Positions 1-8,640 of a stretch of DNA of 64,000 nt are shown piece by piece (position 1 is the first letter of the stretch; each line of letters starts with the position of its first letter). The translations under genes were made by a program, and so were the position numbers. This DNA comes from Streptomyces roseirectus. Lineage in GTDB: Bacteria > Actinomycetota > Actinomycetes > Streptomycetales > Streptomycetaceae. Location: assembly GCF_014489635.1 (NCBI RefSeq), contig NZ_CP060828.1, forward strand, positions 1,488,001-1,552,000, written 5' to 3'. Below the pieces are notes generated by a model. It worked only from the letters and a program-made list of their open reading frames with translations. It ran no database searches and was not told where the DNA came from.

Positions 1-186
1 CCGACCGGCGCTCTCGACCAGCGCACCAGCAACGAGGTCGTCACCCTCCTCACCTCGGTGACCCGCGCCCAGGGAGCCGCCCTGGTCATGGTCACCCACG
101 ATCCCGACGTCGCCGCCCACTGCGACCGCATCCTCCAGGTCCGCGACGGCCGCATCACCGGCCACACCCAGTACACGGTGGCCTGA
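1..186 (+). CDS. ABC transporter ATP-binding protein, C-terminal fragment
   Basis: Open from the first base, so the 5' part lies outside the window; 61 codons then TGA. The visible residues are the end of an ABC nucleotide-binding domain: a D-loop-like PTGALDQ, then VMVTHDPDVAAHCDR with the switch histidine, then a short tail. The order D-loop, about 30 residues, H-loop matches the LolD/MacB-type ATPases that partner FtsX-like permeases, but the Walker motifs are not visible, so the subfamily is inferred. The permease gene is presumably upstream; nothing downstream on this strand belongs to it. Confidence 0.85.
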   Translation, partial: PTGALDQRTSNEVVTLLTSVTRAQGAALVMVTHDPDVAAHCDRILQVRDGRITGHTQYTVA

Positions 187-683
187 TTGCACCGGCCACC
201 GGCACGGCACGGCCCAGCCCCGGACACCACGAGCCGCACCAGCCACACCCCGCGGCCCGGCGGAAACACCCCGCGCGGACCCCACCCCTCAGGCCCGTAC
301 GGAGGCAGACCACCACGCGGACCACACGACACGAGACCCTGACCGGCACATCCCGCAGCGCGCACGGGGCGAGGTCACGAGGCGAAGTTCTGCCTCAGCG
401 GCACACCCGGCGGCCCTGGCCTCAAGCCCGCACAAGACCGGACCGCACGGACCGGACCGGACCGCCCGAGCCTGCCACGGCCCACCCGACCATCCCCGCC
501 GACGGCCACCGCCCGACACCGGACACCCCAGCCCCCCGCCTCCCCAAACCACCCCACCGATCCGCCACCCGCCACCCACCAACCGCCCGCCACCGAACAC
601 CCCACCGACCGCCGTCCCGCCGACCACCCCACCCCGCCCCGACCCCCACCGTCCCCACCCACCCCGTGAGGCATGATCGGTCC
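187..683. other. Intergenic region without a convincing gene
   Basis: About 500 bases separate the ABC gene from the response regulator. The plus strand is strikingly C-rich and G-poor, especially from 480 to 665, where short runs of C alternate with single A or G. Open frames exist in several registers but give only Arg/Gly/Pro-rich translations with no recognisable domain. The last 20 bases before 684 contain TGAGGCATGATC, which may serve as a -10-like element for the next gene. Confidence 0.5.
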
Positions 684-1397
684 ATGACCGCCCCCGCACC
701 GGCCCCGATGCCGGCCCCCGCCACCCCGATCAGGGTGCTGATCGCCGACGACCAGGAGATGGTCCGCACGGGCTTCCGGTTCTTCCTGGACGCGCAGCCG
801 GACATGACGGTGGTCGCGGAGGCGGCGGACGGGGAGGAGGCGGTGACGCTGGCCCGGCAGGTCCGGCCGGACGTCTGCCTGCTGGACATCCGGATGCCGA
901 GGCTGGACGGCCTGGAGGCGACGCGGCTCCTGGCGGGCCCCGGCGTGGAGGACCCGCTGAGGGTCGTCGTGGTGACGACCTTCGACCTCGACGAATACGT
1001 GTACGGGGCGCTGCGCGGCGGGGCGTGCGGGTTCCTGCTGAAGGACTCGGGGCCGACGCTGCTCGCGGAGGCCGTGCGGGCGGCCGCGGCGGGCGACTCG
1101 CTGGTGTCCCCGTCGGTCACGGTCCGCCTGCTGAAGCACCTCACGGAGAAGGAGGAGACCCACACCAGGAGAACCGCCGCCGCGCCCTCACTGGCCGACC
1201 CCCTCACCGACCGTGAACTGGAGGTCGTCCGGCTGGTGGCACTGGGGCGGACCAACGCGGAGATCGCGACGGAGCTGTTCGTGTCGCTGTCCACGGTGAA
1301 GACGCACCTGTCGAGCGTGCAGGTGAAGCTGGGGACCCGCAACCGGGTGGAGATCGCGGCGTGGGCATGGCAGCACGGCCAGGTGAACCCCGCCTAG
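684..1397 (+). CDS. LuxR/NarL-type response regulator
   Basis: The product, 237 residues from the ATG chosen here, is a two-domain NarL-family transcription factor. The receiver domain begins with VLIADDQEMVR (acidic pair) and has the phospho-acceptor Asp in LLDIRMP; a C-terminal HTH runs from LTDRELEVVRL through STVKTHLSSV. An upstream in-frame ATG at 666 would add MRHDRS, but the TGAGGCATGATC stretch there looks like promoter sequence, so 684 is preferred, probably on a leaderless or very short leader. No histidine kinase lies beside it in this window, so it is an orphan here. Its stop overlaps the stop of the convergent HAD gene. Confidence 0.9.
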   Translation: MTAPAPAPMPAPATPIRVLIADDQEMVRTGFRFFLDAQPDMTVVAEAADGEEAVTLARQVRPDVCLLDIRMPRLDGLEATRLLAGPGVEDPLRVVVVTTFDLDEYVYGALRGGACGFLLKDSGPTLLAEAVRAAAAGDSLVSPSVTVRLLKHLTEKEETHTRRTAAAPSLADPLTDRELEVVRLVALGRTNAEIATELFVSLSTVKTHLSSVQVKLGTRNRVEIAAWAWQHGQVNPA

Positions 1398-2332
1398 CGG
1401 GCCGCCTCGGCGGCGGGGTCCAGGCCGGGGTCCGGGTCCAGGCCGAGGTCGAGGCCCAGGACGCGGGCGACGGTGCGCAGGACGCCGTTGTCGTTGTTGG
1501 ACGGCGCGAGGTGGCGGGCCCGGCGGATCACCTCGGGGTGCGCGCCCGTCATCGCAAAGGACCACTCCGCCGCGTCCAGCATCTCCAGGTCGTTGAGGTA
1601 GTCGCCGAAGACCATGGTCTGGGCCGGGGTGATGCCCAGCTCCCGCTGGAGCCGGCGCAGCGCGGCGCCCTTGTTGGCGGTGGCGTTCATGATGTCGACC
1701 CAGTGCTCGCCGGAGACGACGACCTGGTGGGTCGCGGTGAACGCGGCGAGCGCGGGCGCGACGGTCCGCTCGGCGGAGCCGAAGGAGTAGAGGGCGACCT
1801 TGATGATGTCGTCGTCGACGGCGGTGACGTCCTCGACGACCTCGTTGAGCAGGTAGTACCCGCGGACCTCGGCGAGGAACGCGTCGTCGGTCTGCTCGAC
1901 GTACGCGGACCGCTTGCCGCACACGACGACCCCGACGTCGGCCCCGCCCGCGGCGAGCCGCCGCACGGTGTGGACGACCTCGGCGGCGACGTCGGGATCC
2001 AGCGGGTCGGAGCTGAGCTCACGGCCGTCGCGGACGACGTACGTGCCGTTCTCGGCGATGAAGACCATGCCGTCGGCGAGGCCGGTGAAGTCCCGGGCCA
2101 GGGTGGCGTACTGGCGTCCGCTGGCCGGGCTGAAGAGGATGCCGCGCTCGCGCAGCACGCCCAGCGCGTCCGCGAGGCCCGCCGGTGGCCGTTTCTCGTC
2201 GTCGAGGAGCGTGCCGTCCATGTCGGTGACTATCAGCCGGATGTCGGCGGGGGTGCCGGCGGGGGCTGCGGAGTCGGACAGCTCGCCCGGGGCGAGGTGC
2301 GGGGCGTGCTGGGGCGCGGCGGAGTAGGGCAT
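1394..2332 (-). CDS. HAD-superfamily (Cof-type) phosphatase
   Basis: 312 residues. Motif I is DMDGT at residues 37-41, with the nucleophile and acid/base Asp; motif IV is VFGDYLNDLEML, and NKGAALRRL just before it is typical of the Cof/type IIB cap-C2 subgroup that dephosphorylates sugar phosphates or nucleotides. The 30 residues before motif I are a low-complexity Ala/Pro leader. The ATG at 2332 is preceded by AGCAGGA. The frame stays open far upstream, antisense to the glutamine synthetase gene, and that extension was rejected. The gene is convergent with the response regulator, their stop codons overlapping at 1394-1397. The substrate cannot be told from sequence. Confidence 0.9.
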   Translation of the reverse strand: MPYSAAPQHAPHLAPGELSDSAAPAGTPADIRLIVTDMDGTLLDDEKRPPAGLADALGVLRERGILFSPASGRQYATLARDFTGLADGMVFIAENGTYVVRDGRELSSDPLDPDVAAEVVHTVRRLAAGGADVGVVVCGKRSAYVEQTDDAFLAEVRGYYLLNEVVEDVTAVDDDIIKVALYSFGSAERTVAPALAAFTATHQVVVSGEHWVDIMNATANKGAALRRLQRELGITPAQTMVFGDYLNDLEMLDAAEWSFAMTGAHPEVIRRARHLAPSNNDNGVLRTVARVLGLDLGLDPDPGLDPAAEAAR

Positions 2333-2497
2333 GTCCTGCTTTCTGTACGGGTGCGGGCCGATCGTCAGATTACCGGGGCACCTGACGACCGACCGGACCG
2401 TCTCACGACACACACGGCCCACACCTCTCACCACCCCGCCCCGACCCCCCGGACGTGAAACCCTGCCCGAACAGCCCGACTTGCCCGAGGAGGACCC

Positions 2498-3946
2498 GTG
2501 ACGACCGCCCTCTCCGACCCCGTCCCCGGCGGCAGGCCGGGTGACGTGGAGCGCGCGAAGACCCTCGCCGGCACCCTGTCCGCCCGCAAAGTGCACGGCG
2601 TCGTCCTGGCCTACGTGGACACGGCCGGCGTCCACCGCGTCAAGACGGTCCCCACGGCGAAGCTCCCCTCGGCCGCCGCCTGGGGCGTGGGCATGTCCCC
2701 GGTGTTCGACACGTTCCTCGCGAACGACCACATCGTCACGACGGACGTCCTCGGCTCCCCGGACGGCGACCTGCGCCTCTACCCGGACCTGGACCGGCTG
2801 ACCGTGCTGGCCGCGCAGCCGGGCTGGGCGTGGGCGCCGGTCGACCGGATCACGCAGGACGGCGACCCGCACCCCGCCTGCACGCGCACGGCACTGCGCA
2901 GGACCGTCGAGCGCGCCGCCCACGACCACGGCCTGACCTTCCGCGCGGCGATCGAGATCGAGTGGATGCTCGGCCTCGACACGGCCCCGCCCAGTCTCGG
3001 CACGGCCCCACCCAGTCTCGACACGGCCCCGCCCGGCACCTTCGTGCCGGCGACAAGCGCCCCGGCATACGGGGCAACGCGCCAGGTAGAGCTGAGCGCG
3101 TTCCTCGCGGATCTCCTGGCGGCGTGCGCGGCGCAGGAGTTGGACGTCGACCAGGTCCACCCCGAGTACGCGGCGGGCCAGTTCGAGATCTCGGTGGGCG
3201 CGGCGGACCCGGTCGCGGCGGCCGACGTCAGCATCCTCACCCGGCAGACGATCCGCGCGATCGCCGGGCAGCACGGCCTGCGCGTCTCGTTCGCCCCGGC
3301 GGTGACCGCGACGGGCGTCGGCAACGGCGGCCACGTCCACCTCTCGGCGTGGCGCGACGGCCGCAACCTGCACACCGGCGGCGACCGCAGGCACGGCCTC
3401 ACCCCGGACGCGGAGTCGTTCACGGCCGGCGTCCTCGCCCACCTGCCCGCGCTGACGGCCGTCACCGCCCCGAGCCCGGCCAGCTATCTGCGTCTGAAGC
3501 CCTCGCAGTGGGCCGGGGTGTTCACCGCGTGGGGCCTGGAGACCCGCGAGGCGGCCGTCCGCCTGGTCCCCGGCACCAGGGGCCACCGCGCCGAACAGGC
3601 GAACCTGGAGGTCAAGCCGGTCGACCTCGCCGCGAACCCGTACGCGGCCCTGACCTGCCTGATCGCCGCCGGCCTCGACGGGCTGGCCGAGCGGCGAAGC
3701 CTCCCGGAGGAGACGAAGGGCGACCCCGCGGCCCTGACCTCCGAGGAGGCCGCGCGCAGAGCGGTGCGCCGCCTGCCGGTCTCCCTCGCCGAAGCGCTCG
3801 CCGAGTTCCGCGGGGACCGGACCCTGCGCGCCGCGCTCGGCCCGGTCCTCGCGGACGCGGTGGCCGCGGTGCGCGAGGGCGAACTCGCCGCCGTGGCGGG
3901 CCTGGACGACGAGCAGATCGCCGCCGCCTACCGCTGGGTGTACTGA
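2498..3946 (+). CDS. Glutamine synthetase-family ligase (FluG C-domain-like)
   Basis: 482 residues, starting at a GTG with GAGGAGG five bases upstream. The beta-grasp N-domain reads KVHGVVLAYVDTAGVHRVKTV; the catalytic domain contains EIEWML, GQFEIS, NGGHVHLSAW and the C-terminal EVKPVDLAANPYAALTCLIAAG, matching GS I-like enzymes. The Asp-Lys-Pro-X-Asn-like active-site block is recognisable, but a canonical adenylylation Tyr loop is not seen. The enzyme probably joins glutamate to an amine rather than to ammonia. One base downstream begins an amidohydrolase; fungal FluG fuses these same two domains, so the pair is likely one pathway. A heptapeptide is repeated three times in the middle of the N-terminal half. 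Confidence 0.85.
   Translation: MTTALSDPVPGGRPGDVERAKTLAGTLSARKVHGVVLAYVDTAGVHRVKTVPTAKLPSAAAWGVGMSPVFDTFLANDHIVTTDVLGSPDGDLRLYPDLDRLTVLAAQPGWAWAPVDRITQDGDPHPACTRTALRRTVERAAHDHGLTFRAAIEIEWMLGLDTAPPSLGTAPPSLDTAPPGTFVPATSAPAYGATRQVELSAFLADLLAACAAQELDVDQVHPEYAAGQFEISVGAADPVAAADVSILTRQTIRAIAGQHGLRVSFAPAVTATGVGNGGHVHLSAWRDGRNLHTGGDRRHGLTPDAESFTAGVLAHLPALTAVTAPSPASYLRLKPSQWAGVFTAWGLETREAAVRLVPGTRGHRAEQANLEVKPVDLAANPYAALTCLIAAGLDGLAERRSLPEETKGDPAALTSEEAARRAVRRLPVSLAEALAEFRGDRTLRAALGPVLADAVAAVREGELAAVAGLDDEQIAAAYRWVY
2975..3037 (+). repeat. Three tandem 21-bp repeats inside the glutamine synthetase-like gene
   Basis: Units at 2975-2995, 2996-3016 and 3017-3037 differ by only one or two bases. They encode LDTAPPS, LGTAPPS and LDTAPPG in frame, just after the EIEWML strand of the catalytic domain. 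The repeat adds a Pro-rich loop without breaking the reading frame. A triplicated 21-mer of this kind is prone to slippage and could vary in number between strains. Confidence 0.9.
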
Positions 3947-3947
3947 G

Positions 3948-5060
3948 ATGCGGGTCCACGAGGCGCTGGCCGAACTGGAGTTGGTCGACCACCACTGTCA
4001 CGGCGTGGTCCCCCACGACCTGGACCGCCCCGCCTTCGAGTCGCTGCTCACCGAGGGCGGCGTCACCCCCTTCGACACCCCGACGGGCATCGCCGTGCGC
4101 CGCCACTGCGCCCCCGTCCTCGACCTCGCCCCGCACGCCCACCCGGACGAATACCTCGCCCGGCGCGCGGAGTTGGGCGCGCGGGAGGTCAACCGCCGCT
4201 TCCTGCACGCCGCGCGGACCGGAACGTTCTGCGTCGACACCGGCCACACCCCGCTCCCCCTCACGACGCCCGCCGAACTCGCGGACGCGGCACGGGCAAC
4301 GGCGTACGAGGTGGTCCGACTGGAGTCGGTCGCCGAGCGGTTGAAGGCGGGCGGTGTCGAACCGGACGCGTACGCCGAGGAGTTCACGCGTGCGGTGCAC
4401 GAGGCGGTGCGGGCTCCCGGGGTCGTCGGCGTCAAGTCGGTCGCCGCCTACCGCACCGGCTTCGGCCTCGACCCGGCGCGTCCGGCGCCGGAGGAGGTGA
4501 CGCGGGCCGCCCGGACGTGGCTCGCGCACGCGGGGCGCCTCGACGACGCCGTCCTCGTCCGCCACCTGCTGTGGACGGCCGTCGATGTCGGGATGCCGCT
4601 TCAGCTGCACACCGGTTTCGGGGACCGGGACATCCGGCTGCACCGGGCCGATCCGAGCCTGCTGACCGACTGGCTGGACGCGGTCCCGGACAGGGTGCCG
4701 GTGCTGTTGCTGCACTGCTGGCCGTACCAGCGGCAGGCGGCGTATCTGGCGTCGGTGTTCGGTCAGGTGTACCTGGACGTGGGGCTGACGCTGCACCATG
4801 TCGGGCCGGCGCGGGCGGGGGCGGTGCTGGCGGAAGCGTTGGAGATCACACCGTTCGGCAAACTTCTGTACAGCTCGGACGCCTATGGTGTGGCGGAGTT
4901 CTACACGCTCGGCGCGCTGGCGTTCCGCCGTGGTCTCGGGGACCTTCTCCAGGGCCGGGTGGACGCGGGTGAGCTGAGTCCGCCCGACGCGGTGCGCCTC
5001 GCGCGGTGGGCGGGCGCGGAGAACGCACGCCGGATCTACCGGCTGTCCGACCGGTTCTGA
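3948..5060 (+). CDS. Amidohydrolase (FluG N-domain-like)
   Basis: 370 residues, starting one base after the glutamine synthetase-like stop. The N-terminus has LVDHHCHG, the metal-binding HxH-type motif of TIM-barrel amidohydrolases; later VPVLLLHCWPYQRQAAYLASVFGQVYLD supplies a further His, and LYSSDAYGVAEFY the C-terminal metal-ligand Asp. This order matches amidohydrolase_2 proteins related to the N-terminal half of FluG. It probably cleaves an amide made or used by its neighbour, for instance a gamma-glutamyl compound; that pairing is inferred from context. Confidence 0.85.
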   Translation: MRVHEALAELELVDHHCHGVVPHDLDRPAFESLLTEGGVTPFDTPTGIAVRRHCAPVLDLAPHAHPDEYLARRAELGAREVNRRFLHAARTGTFCVDTGHTPLPLTTPAELADAARATAYEVVRLESVAERLKAGGVEPDAYAEEFTRAVHEAVRAPGVVGVKSVAAYRTGFGLDPARPAPEEVTRAARTWLAHAGRLDDAVLVRHLLWTAVDVGMPLQLHTGFGDRDIRLHRADPSLLTDWLDAVPDRVPVLLLHCWPYQRQAAYLASVFGQVYLDVGLTLHHVGPARAGAVLAEALEITPFGKLLYSSDAYGVAEFYTLGALAFRRGLGDLLQGRVDAGELSPPDAVRLARWAGAENARRIYRLSDRF

Positions 5061-5063
5061 AAG

Positions 5064-5076
5064 TATGATCAAGCAA
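5064..5076 (+). promoter_or_regulatory. Candidate leaderless promoter for the NUDIX-like gene
   Basis: TATGAT at 5064-5069 is one base from the -10 consensus and lies six bases before the ATG at 5076, so the predicted transcript would start at the start codon itself. No good -35 hexamer is seen because the region overlaps the end of the amidohydrolase gene. There is no Shine-Dalgarno sequence, consistent with leaderless translation. Confidence 0.5.
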
Positions 5077-5615
5077 TGTCTGACATGACCGAGACCACAC
5101 CCGGTTGGCTGAGCCAGGACGAGCTCGAACTGGCCCGCGCCCGGATGCCGATCCTGTACGTCGAGGCCGTGCCCGTCCGCGTGGACGACCGGGGCGAGAT
5201 CACCAGCATCGGCCTGCTCCTGCGCATCGGACCGGACGGCGATGTCAGCCGGACCCTGGTCTCGGGCCGGGTCCTGCACCACGAGCGCGTGCGCGACGCC
5301 TTGCTGCGGCACCTGGAGAAGGACCTCGGGCCGGTGGCGCTGCCCCGGCTGCCGGCCGCGCTCCAGCCGTTCACCGTGGCGGAGTACTTCCCCACGCAGG
5401 GGGTCACGCCGTACCACGACCCGCGTCAGCACGCGGTGTCGCTCGCGTACATCGTGCCGGTGACCGGTGACTGCCAGCCGCGCCAGGACGCGCTCGACCT
5501 CGTGTGGTTCGAGCCGCAGGAGGCCGCCTCGCCGGCCGTCCAGAGCGAGATGCCCGGCGGGCACGGCTTCCTGCTGCGCCAGGCCCTCGCCCACGTCGGC
5601 CTCTCCGCGTCCTGA
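5076..5615 (+). CDS. NUDIX hydrolase-family protein (DUF4916-like) with degenerate box
   Basis: 179 residues. The overall fold pattern is NUDIX-like: strand ILYVEAVPVRVDD, strand TSIGLLLRIG, then a box region SGRVLHHERVRDALL RHLEKDLG. Relative to G-x5-E-x7-REUXEEXGU the spacing is exact, but RE is RH and the metal-binding EE is KD. Classical pyrophosphohydrolase activity is therefore doubtful, and a binding or regulatory role is possible. A second ATG lies four codons in (5088), but the TATGAT element favours 5076. The stop overlaps the next start by one base (TGATG), so the two genes are coupled. Confidence 0.8.
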   Translation: MSDMTETTPGWLSQDELELARARMPILYVEAVPVRVDDRGEITSIGLLLRIGPDGDVSRTLVSGRVLHHERVRDALLRHLEKDLGPVALPRLPAALQPFTVAEYFPTQGVTPYHDPRQHAVSLAYIVPVTGDCQPRQDALDLVWFEPQEAASPAVQSEMPGGHGFLLRQALAHVGLSAS

Positions 5616-6013
5616 TGCCGCTTCCCTTCCAGCGCGCCGTCCCCTGCACCCTGGTGGTGTGCAGGGGCTGCTGCTGCGGTGACCGCCGCAAGCACCCCGG
5701 CTTCGACCACGCCTGGCAGCTCGACCGCATCCAGGCCGCCGCGGCGGCCTCCGGCGGCGCGTTCGCCGTCCGCACCACCGACTGCCTCGGCCCCTGCGAC
5801 CAGGCCAACGTCATCGTCGTCCAGCCCTCCACCCCCGCCCGTCTCGCCGGTGCCCGCACGGTCTGGATCGGCTTCGCCACGGACGACGACGCGACGGAAG
5901 AACTCATCACCTGGGCCGAGGCGGGCGGCCCCGGCGTGGCCGACCCGCCGGCGGCCCTGGAGATGCAGTTCATCAAGACGCCGAAGGGAAGCAGGGCGCG
6001 GTCGCGGCGGTGA
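5615..6013 (+). CDS. Thioredoxin-like 2Fe-2S ferredoxin-domain protein
   Basis: 132 residues. Cysteines at 11, 16 and 19-21 (VCRGCCCGD) and at 57 and 61 (DCLGPCDQ) give the spaced Cys pattern of thioredoxin-fold [2Fe-2S] ferredoxins. The run of three consecutive cysteines is unusual. It starts at the ATG overlapping the stop of the NUDIX-like gene. The partner and role are unknown; small proteins of this kind often act as electron carriers. Its 3' end is 24 bases from the stop of the convergent ABC exporter. Confidence 0.8.
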   Translation: MPLPFQRAVPCTLVVCRGCCCGDRRKHPGFDHAWQLDRIQAAAAASGGAFAVRTTDCLGPCDQANVIVVQPSTPARLAGARTVWIGFATDDDATEELITWAEAGGPGVADPPAALEMQFIKTPKGSRARSRR

Positions 6014-6037
6014 GGGGTTTCCACCTGCGCCCCTCCC

Positions 6038-7837
6038 CTACGCGCGCACCTCCGAATCGGCCGTGTCGTCCAGGAACCCTCCCGACTGGTGCTGCCACAG
6101 CCGCGCGTACGCCCCCTCCGCCGCGAGGAGCTCGCTGTGGCTCCCCTGTTCGACGATCCGCCCCCGGTCGAGGACGACGAGCCGGTCCATGCCGGCGACG
6201 GTGGACAGCCGGTGCGCGACGACGAGCGTCGTGCGCCCCTCCATGAGCCGCCACAGCGCGTCCTGGACCAGGATCTCGCTCTCGGAGTCGAGCGCGCTGG
6301 TCGCCTCGTCGAGGAGGAGGATCGGCGCGTCGCGCAGGATCGCGCGGGCGAGGGCGACGCGCTGGCGCTGGCCGCCGGAGAGCTTGATGCCGCGTTCACC
6401 GACCATCGTGTCGAAGCCGTCCGGCAGCGCGTCGGCGAACTCCGTGACGTGGGCGGCCTCGGCGGCGCTGCGGATCTCCGCGTCGGTCGCGCCGGGCCGG
6501 GCGAAGGCGATGTTGTCGCGCAGGCTGCGGTGGAACATGGCGGGTTCCTGCGGGACGTACGCGATGAGGCTGCGCAGGTCGGCCTGGCGCAGCCGGCTGA
6601 TGTCCTGTCCGCCGACGAGGATGCGCCCGCCGTCGATGTCGGTCATCCGCAGCAGCAGCCGCGTCAGGGTCGTCTTGCCGCCGCCGGACCGTCCGACCAG
6701 CCCGATCTTCGTCCCGCTCGGGACGTCGAGGTCCAGTTTCTCGAACAGCGGGTCGCCGCCGTCGTGCGCGAAGGTGACCTGCTCGAAGCGGACGTCGGCG
6801 GCGCGGGGGCCGAGCGGTTCGGGCGTCGCCGGGTCGACGACGGTCGGCGGCGTGTGCAGCAGCTCGGTGAACTGGGCCGCCTCGGTCATGGAACTCTCCA
6901 TGCGCCGATAGATCTGATTAAATTCGAACATAATACGAGTAGCATTCATAAAGTACGTGAATGCCACGATGATCGCCTCCACGCTGTGCCCGCCTCCGGC
7001 CAGCATGACGGCGAGCAGCAGACCGAGTGCGTTGGTGAGGACGGACATCGGCGCGACGAACGTGTCGATGCGCAGGTTCCCGTAGTCCCACGACCGCAGC
7101 ATCAGCCGCTTCGACTCCGCGACCCGCACCCGGTGTTCGGCGGCCTCCCGCTCCTCGGCGGCGAAGGCGCGCACGGTGTCCATGTTCATGAGGCTGTCGG
7201 CGACGTGTCCGGAGACCCGGGCGATGGCCTCCTCCCGTTCGTCGACGAGCCGTTGCCGGCGCCGGATCAGCGGCGTCGCCCCGGCGGCCGTCACCACGAT
7301 CATCGTCAACAGGCAGACGACGAGCCAGGGTTCGTAACTCCACAGCACCACCGAGCCGAAGACCAGCGGCACCAGACTCCCCACCACCTGGAACGCCAGC
7401 GTGTCCGCGAACTCCTCGAACCGCGCGGCGAAGCTCAGCACCCGTTTGGTCAGTGACCCGGCGAAGTTGTCGTGGAAGAACGCCGCGTCCTTGGCGAAGA
7501 GTTCGTCCATGCCGACGACATACAGATTCTCGACCCCCTGGGCGTCGACCCGGTTGAGGCAGTGGATCCCGACCCGCCACAACGCCTCCGACCCCAGCAT
7601 CACCGCCGCGAACGCGGCGACGTACGGCCATGTCGTGCCGATCGTCGCCGTCCCGTCCTCGGCGATCCGCCCCACCAGTTTCGCCACGACCAGCGGTGCG
7701 ACGTAGCTGATCCCCGCGTTCCCCAGCGCGGGCAGCAGCATCGCCGGCACCGCCAGCCGTTTGAGCCGGGTGAGTTCCCGTCCGTAGTACCGCAGGGCCA
7801 GCATCACCGAGCCCTTGCGTGAGTGCGCCGTATCCAT
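6038..7837 (-). CDS. ABC exporter, fused membrane and ATPase domains
   Basis: 599 residues from an ATG preceded by AGGGACGG. Residues 1-310 carry the six-helix type IV exporter domain; the ATPase follows with Walker A GLVGRSGGGKTT, signature LSGGQRQRVALARAI, Walker B ILLLDEATSALD and the H-loop in VVAHRLSTV. The size matches half-transporters that homodimerise or pair. The PadR gene is divergent from it across 210 bases, an arrangement typical of a multidrug exporter under a PadR repressor; the substrate is unknown. Codons around residues 289-310 are AT-ended, unlike the rest of the gene. The frame is open upstream through the tRNA and is rejected there. Confidence 0.92.
   Translation of the reverse strand: MDTAHSRKGSVMLALRYYGRELTRLKRLAVPAMLLPALGNAGISYVAPLVVAKLVGRIAEDGTATIGTTWPYVAAFAAVMLGSEALWRVGIHCLNRVDAQGVENLYVVGMDELFAKDAAFFHDNFAGSLTKRVLSFAARFEEFADTLAFQVVGSLVPLVFGSVVLWSYEPWLVVCLLTMIVVTAAGATPLIRRRQRLVDEREEAIARVSGHVADSLMNMDTVRAFAAEEREAAEHRVRVAESKRLMLRSWDYGNLRIDTFVAPMSVLTNALGLLLAVMLAGGGHSVEAIIVAFTYFMNATRIMFEFNQIYRRMESSMTEAAQFTELLHTPPTVVDPATPEPLGPRAADVRFEQVTFAHDGGDPLFEKLDLDVPSGTKIGLVGRSGGGKTTLTRLLLRMTDIDGGRILVGGQDISRLRQADLRSLIAYVPQEPAMFHRSLRDNIAFARPGATDAEIRSAAEAAHVTEFADALPDGFDTMVGERGIKLSGGQRQRVALARAILRDAPILLLDEATSALDSESEILVQDALWRLMEGRTTLVVAHRLSTVAGMDRLVVLDRGRIVEQGSHSELLAAEGAYARLWQHQSGGFLDDTADSEVRA
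6908..6962 (-). other. AT-rich codon patch within the ABC exporter gene
   Basis: Read on the minus strand, about twenty codons for the end of the last transmembrane helix include GCA, TTT, AAT, GCT, ACT, CGT, ATT, GAA, TTT, AAT and TAT, while flanking codons almost all end in G or C. A TATTAT -10-like hexamer on the minus strand lies at 6930-6935. The reading frame is intact and the protein looks normal here, so the oddity is in the DNA rather than the protein. Confidence 0.75.
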
Positions 7838-8047
7838 CCCGTCCCTAGATCGTTCGGGCCCCGGGCGCGCGAAAGGGCACGCAAGCGGGGACAATTGGAG
7901 GAAGAGCGGGCAGTGTCCCGCGCGGGCGGCGGCGCCGTCCAAGCGTTTTTCACGGACCGTCCACGACTCGTCACACACCGGGTCATGCGGTGCGGGACCG
8001 GCACTTCGGCGAAATCGGCCGCTCCCGCCGCCTGTTAGCGTGACCGC

Positions 8048-8626
8048 ATGGCTTTGCGGAACGCGGTGATGGCGGCACTTCTCGCAGGTGAGGCGTCCGG
8101 CTACGACCTGGCGAAGGGGTTCGACGCGACGGTCGCCAACTTCTGGATGTCGACGCCGCAGCAGCTCTACCGGGAGCTGGACCGCATGGAGGCCGAGGGT
8201 CTGGTCACGGCCCGCCTCGTCGAACAGGAACGCCGCCCCAACAAACGGCTGTTCTCCCTCACGGACGCCGGCCGCGCGGCCGTCCGCGCCTACACCGCCG
8301 AGCCGCCGGGCAGGCCCGCGGTGATCCGCGACGAACTGATGGTCAAGGTCCAGTCCCTCGACGCCGGCGACATCGGGGCGGTCCGCACGGCCATCGCCGA
8401 CCACATCAAACAGGCCGAGACCAAACTCGCCCACTACGAAAAACTCCGCCAACGCCTCCTCGCCGGCCGCTCCGAGGACGCCTACTTCACCGAGTCCCCC
8501 CGCATCGGCCCCTACCTCACCCTCCTGCGCGGCATGTCCCTCGAACGGGAGAACATCCAGTGGGCGGAGATGGCGGTACGGAGGCTGGAGCAGCGGATGC
8601 GGGTGGCTGAACAGCCGGGGGCGTGA
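8048..8626 (+). CDS. PadR-family transcriptional regulator
   Basis: 192 residues. The winged helix occupies residues 1-85 ([15 protein letters not shown], then [16 protein letters not shown] and the wing [10 protein letters not shown]), followed by the long C-terminal helical dimerisation domain (Vir_act_alpha_C-like) with [20 protein letters not shown]. The start is the ATG after TTAGCGTGACCGC, a likely leaderless arrangement. Divergent from the ABC exporter, which it probably represses until a ligand releases it. I see no clear palindrome in the 210-base divergent region. Confidence 0.9.
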   Translation: MALRNAVMAALLAGEASGYDLAKGFDATVANFWMSTPQQLYRELDRMEAEGLVTARLVEQERRPNKRLFSLTDAGRAAVRAYTAEPPGRPAVIRDELMVKVQSLDAGDIGAVRTAIADHIKQAETKLAHYEKLRQRLLAGRSEDAYFTESPRIGPYLTLLRGMSLERENIQWAEMAVRRLEQRMRVAEQPGA

Positions 8627-8640
8627 GGGCCGGCGTATGC

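Noticed and set aside
2333..3586. Upstream extension of the HAD phosphatase frame
   Set aside because: Antisense to the glutamine-synthetase-like gene; the HAD family start and RBS are at 2332.
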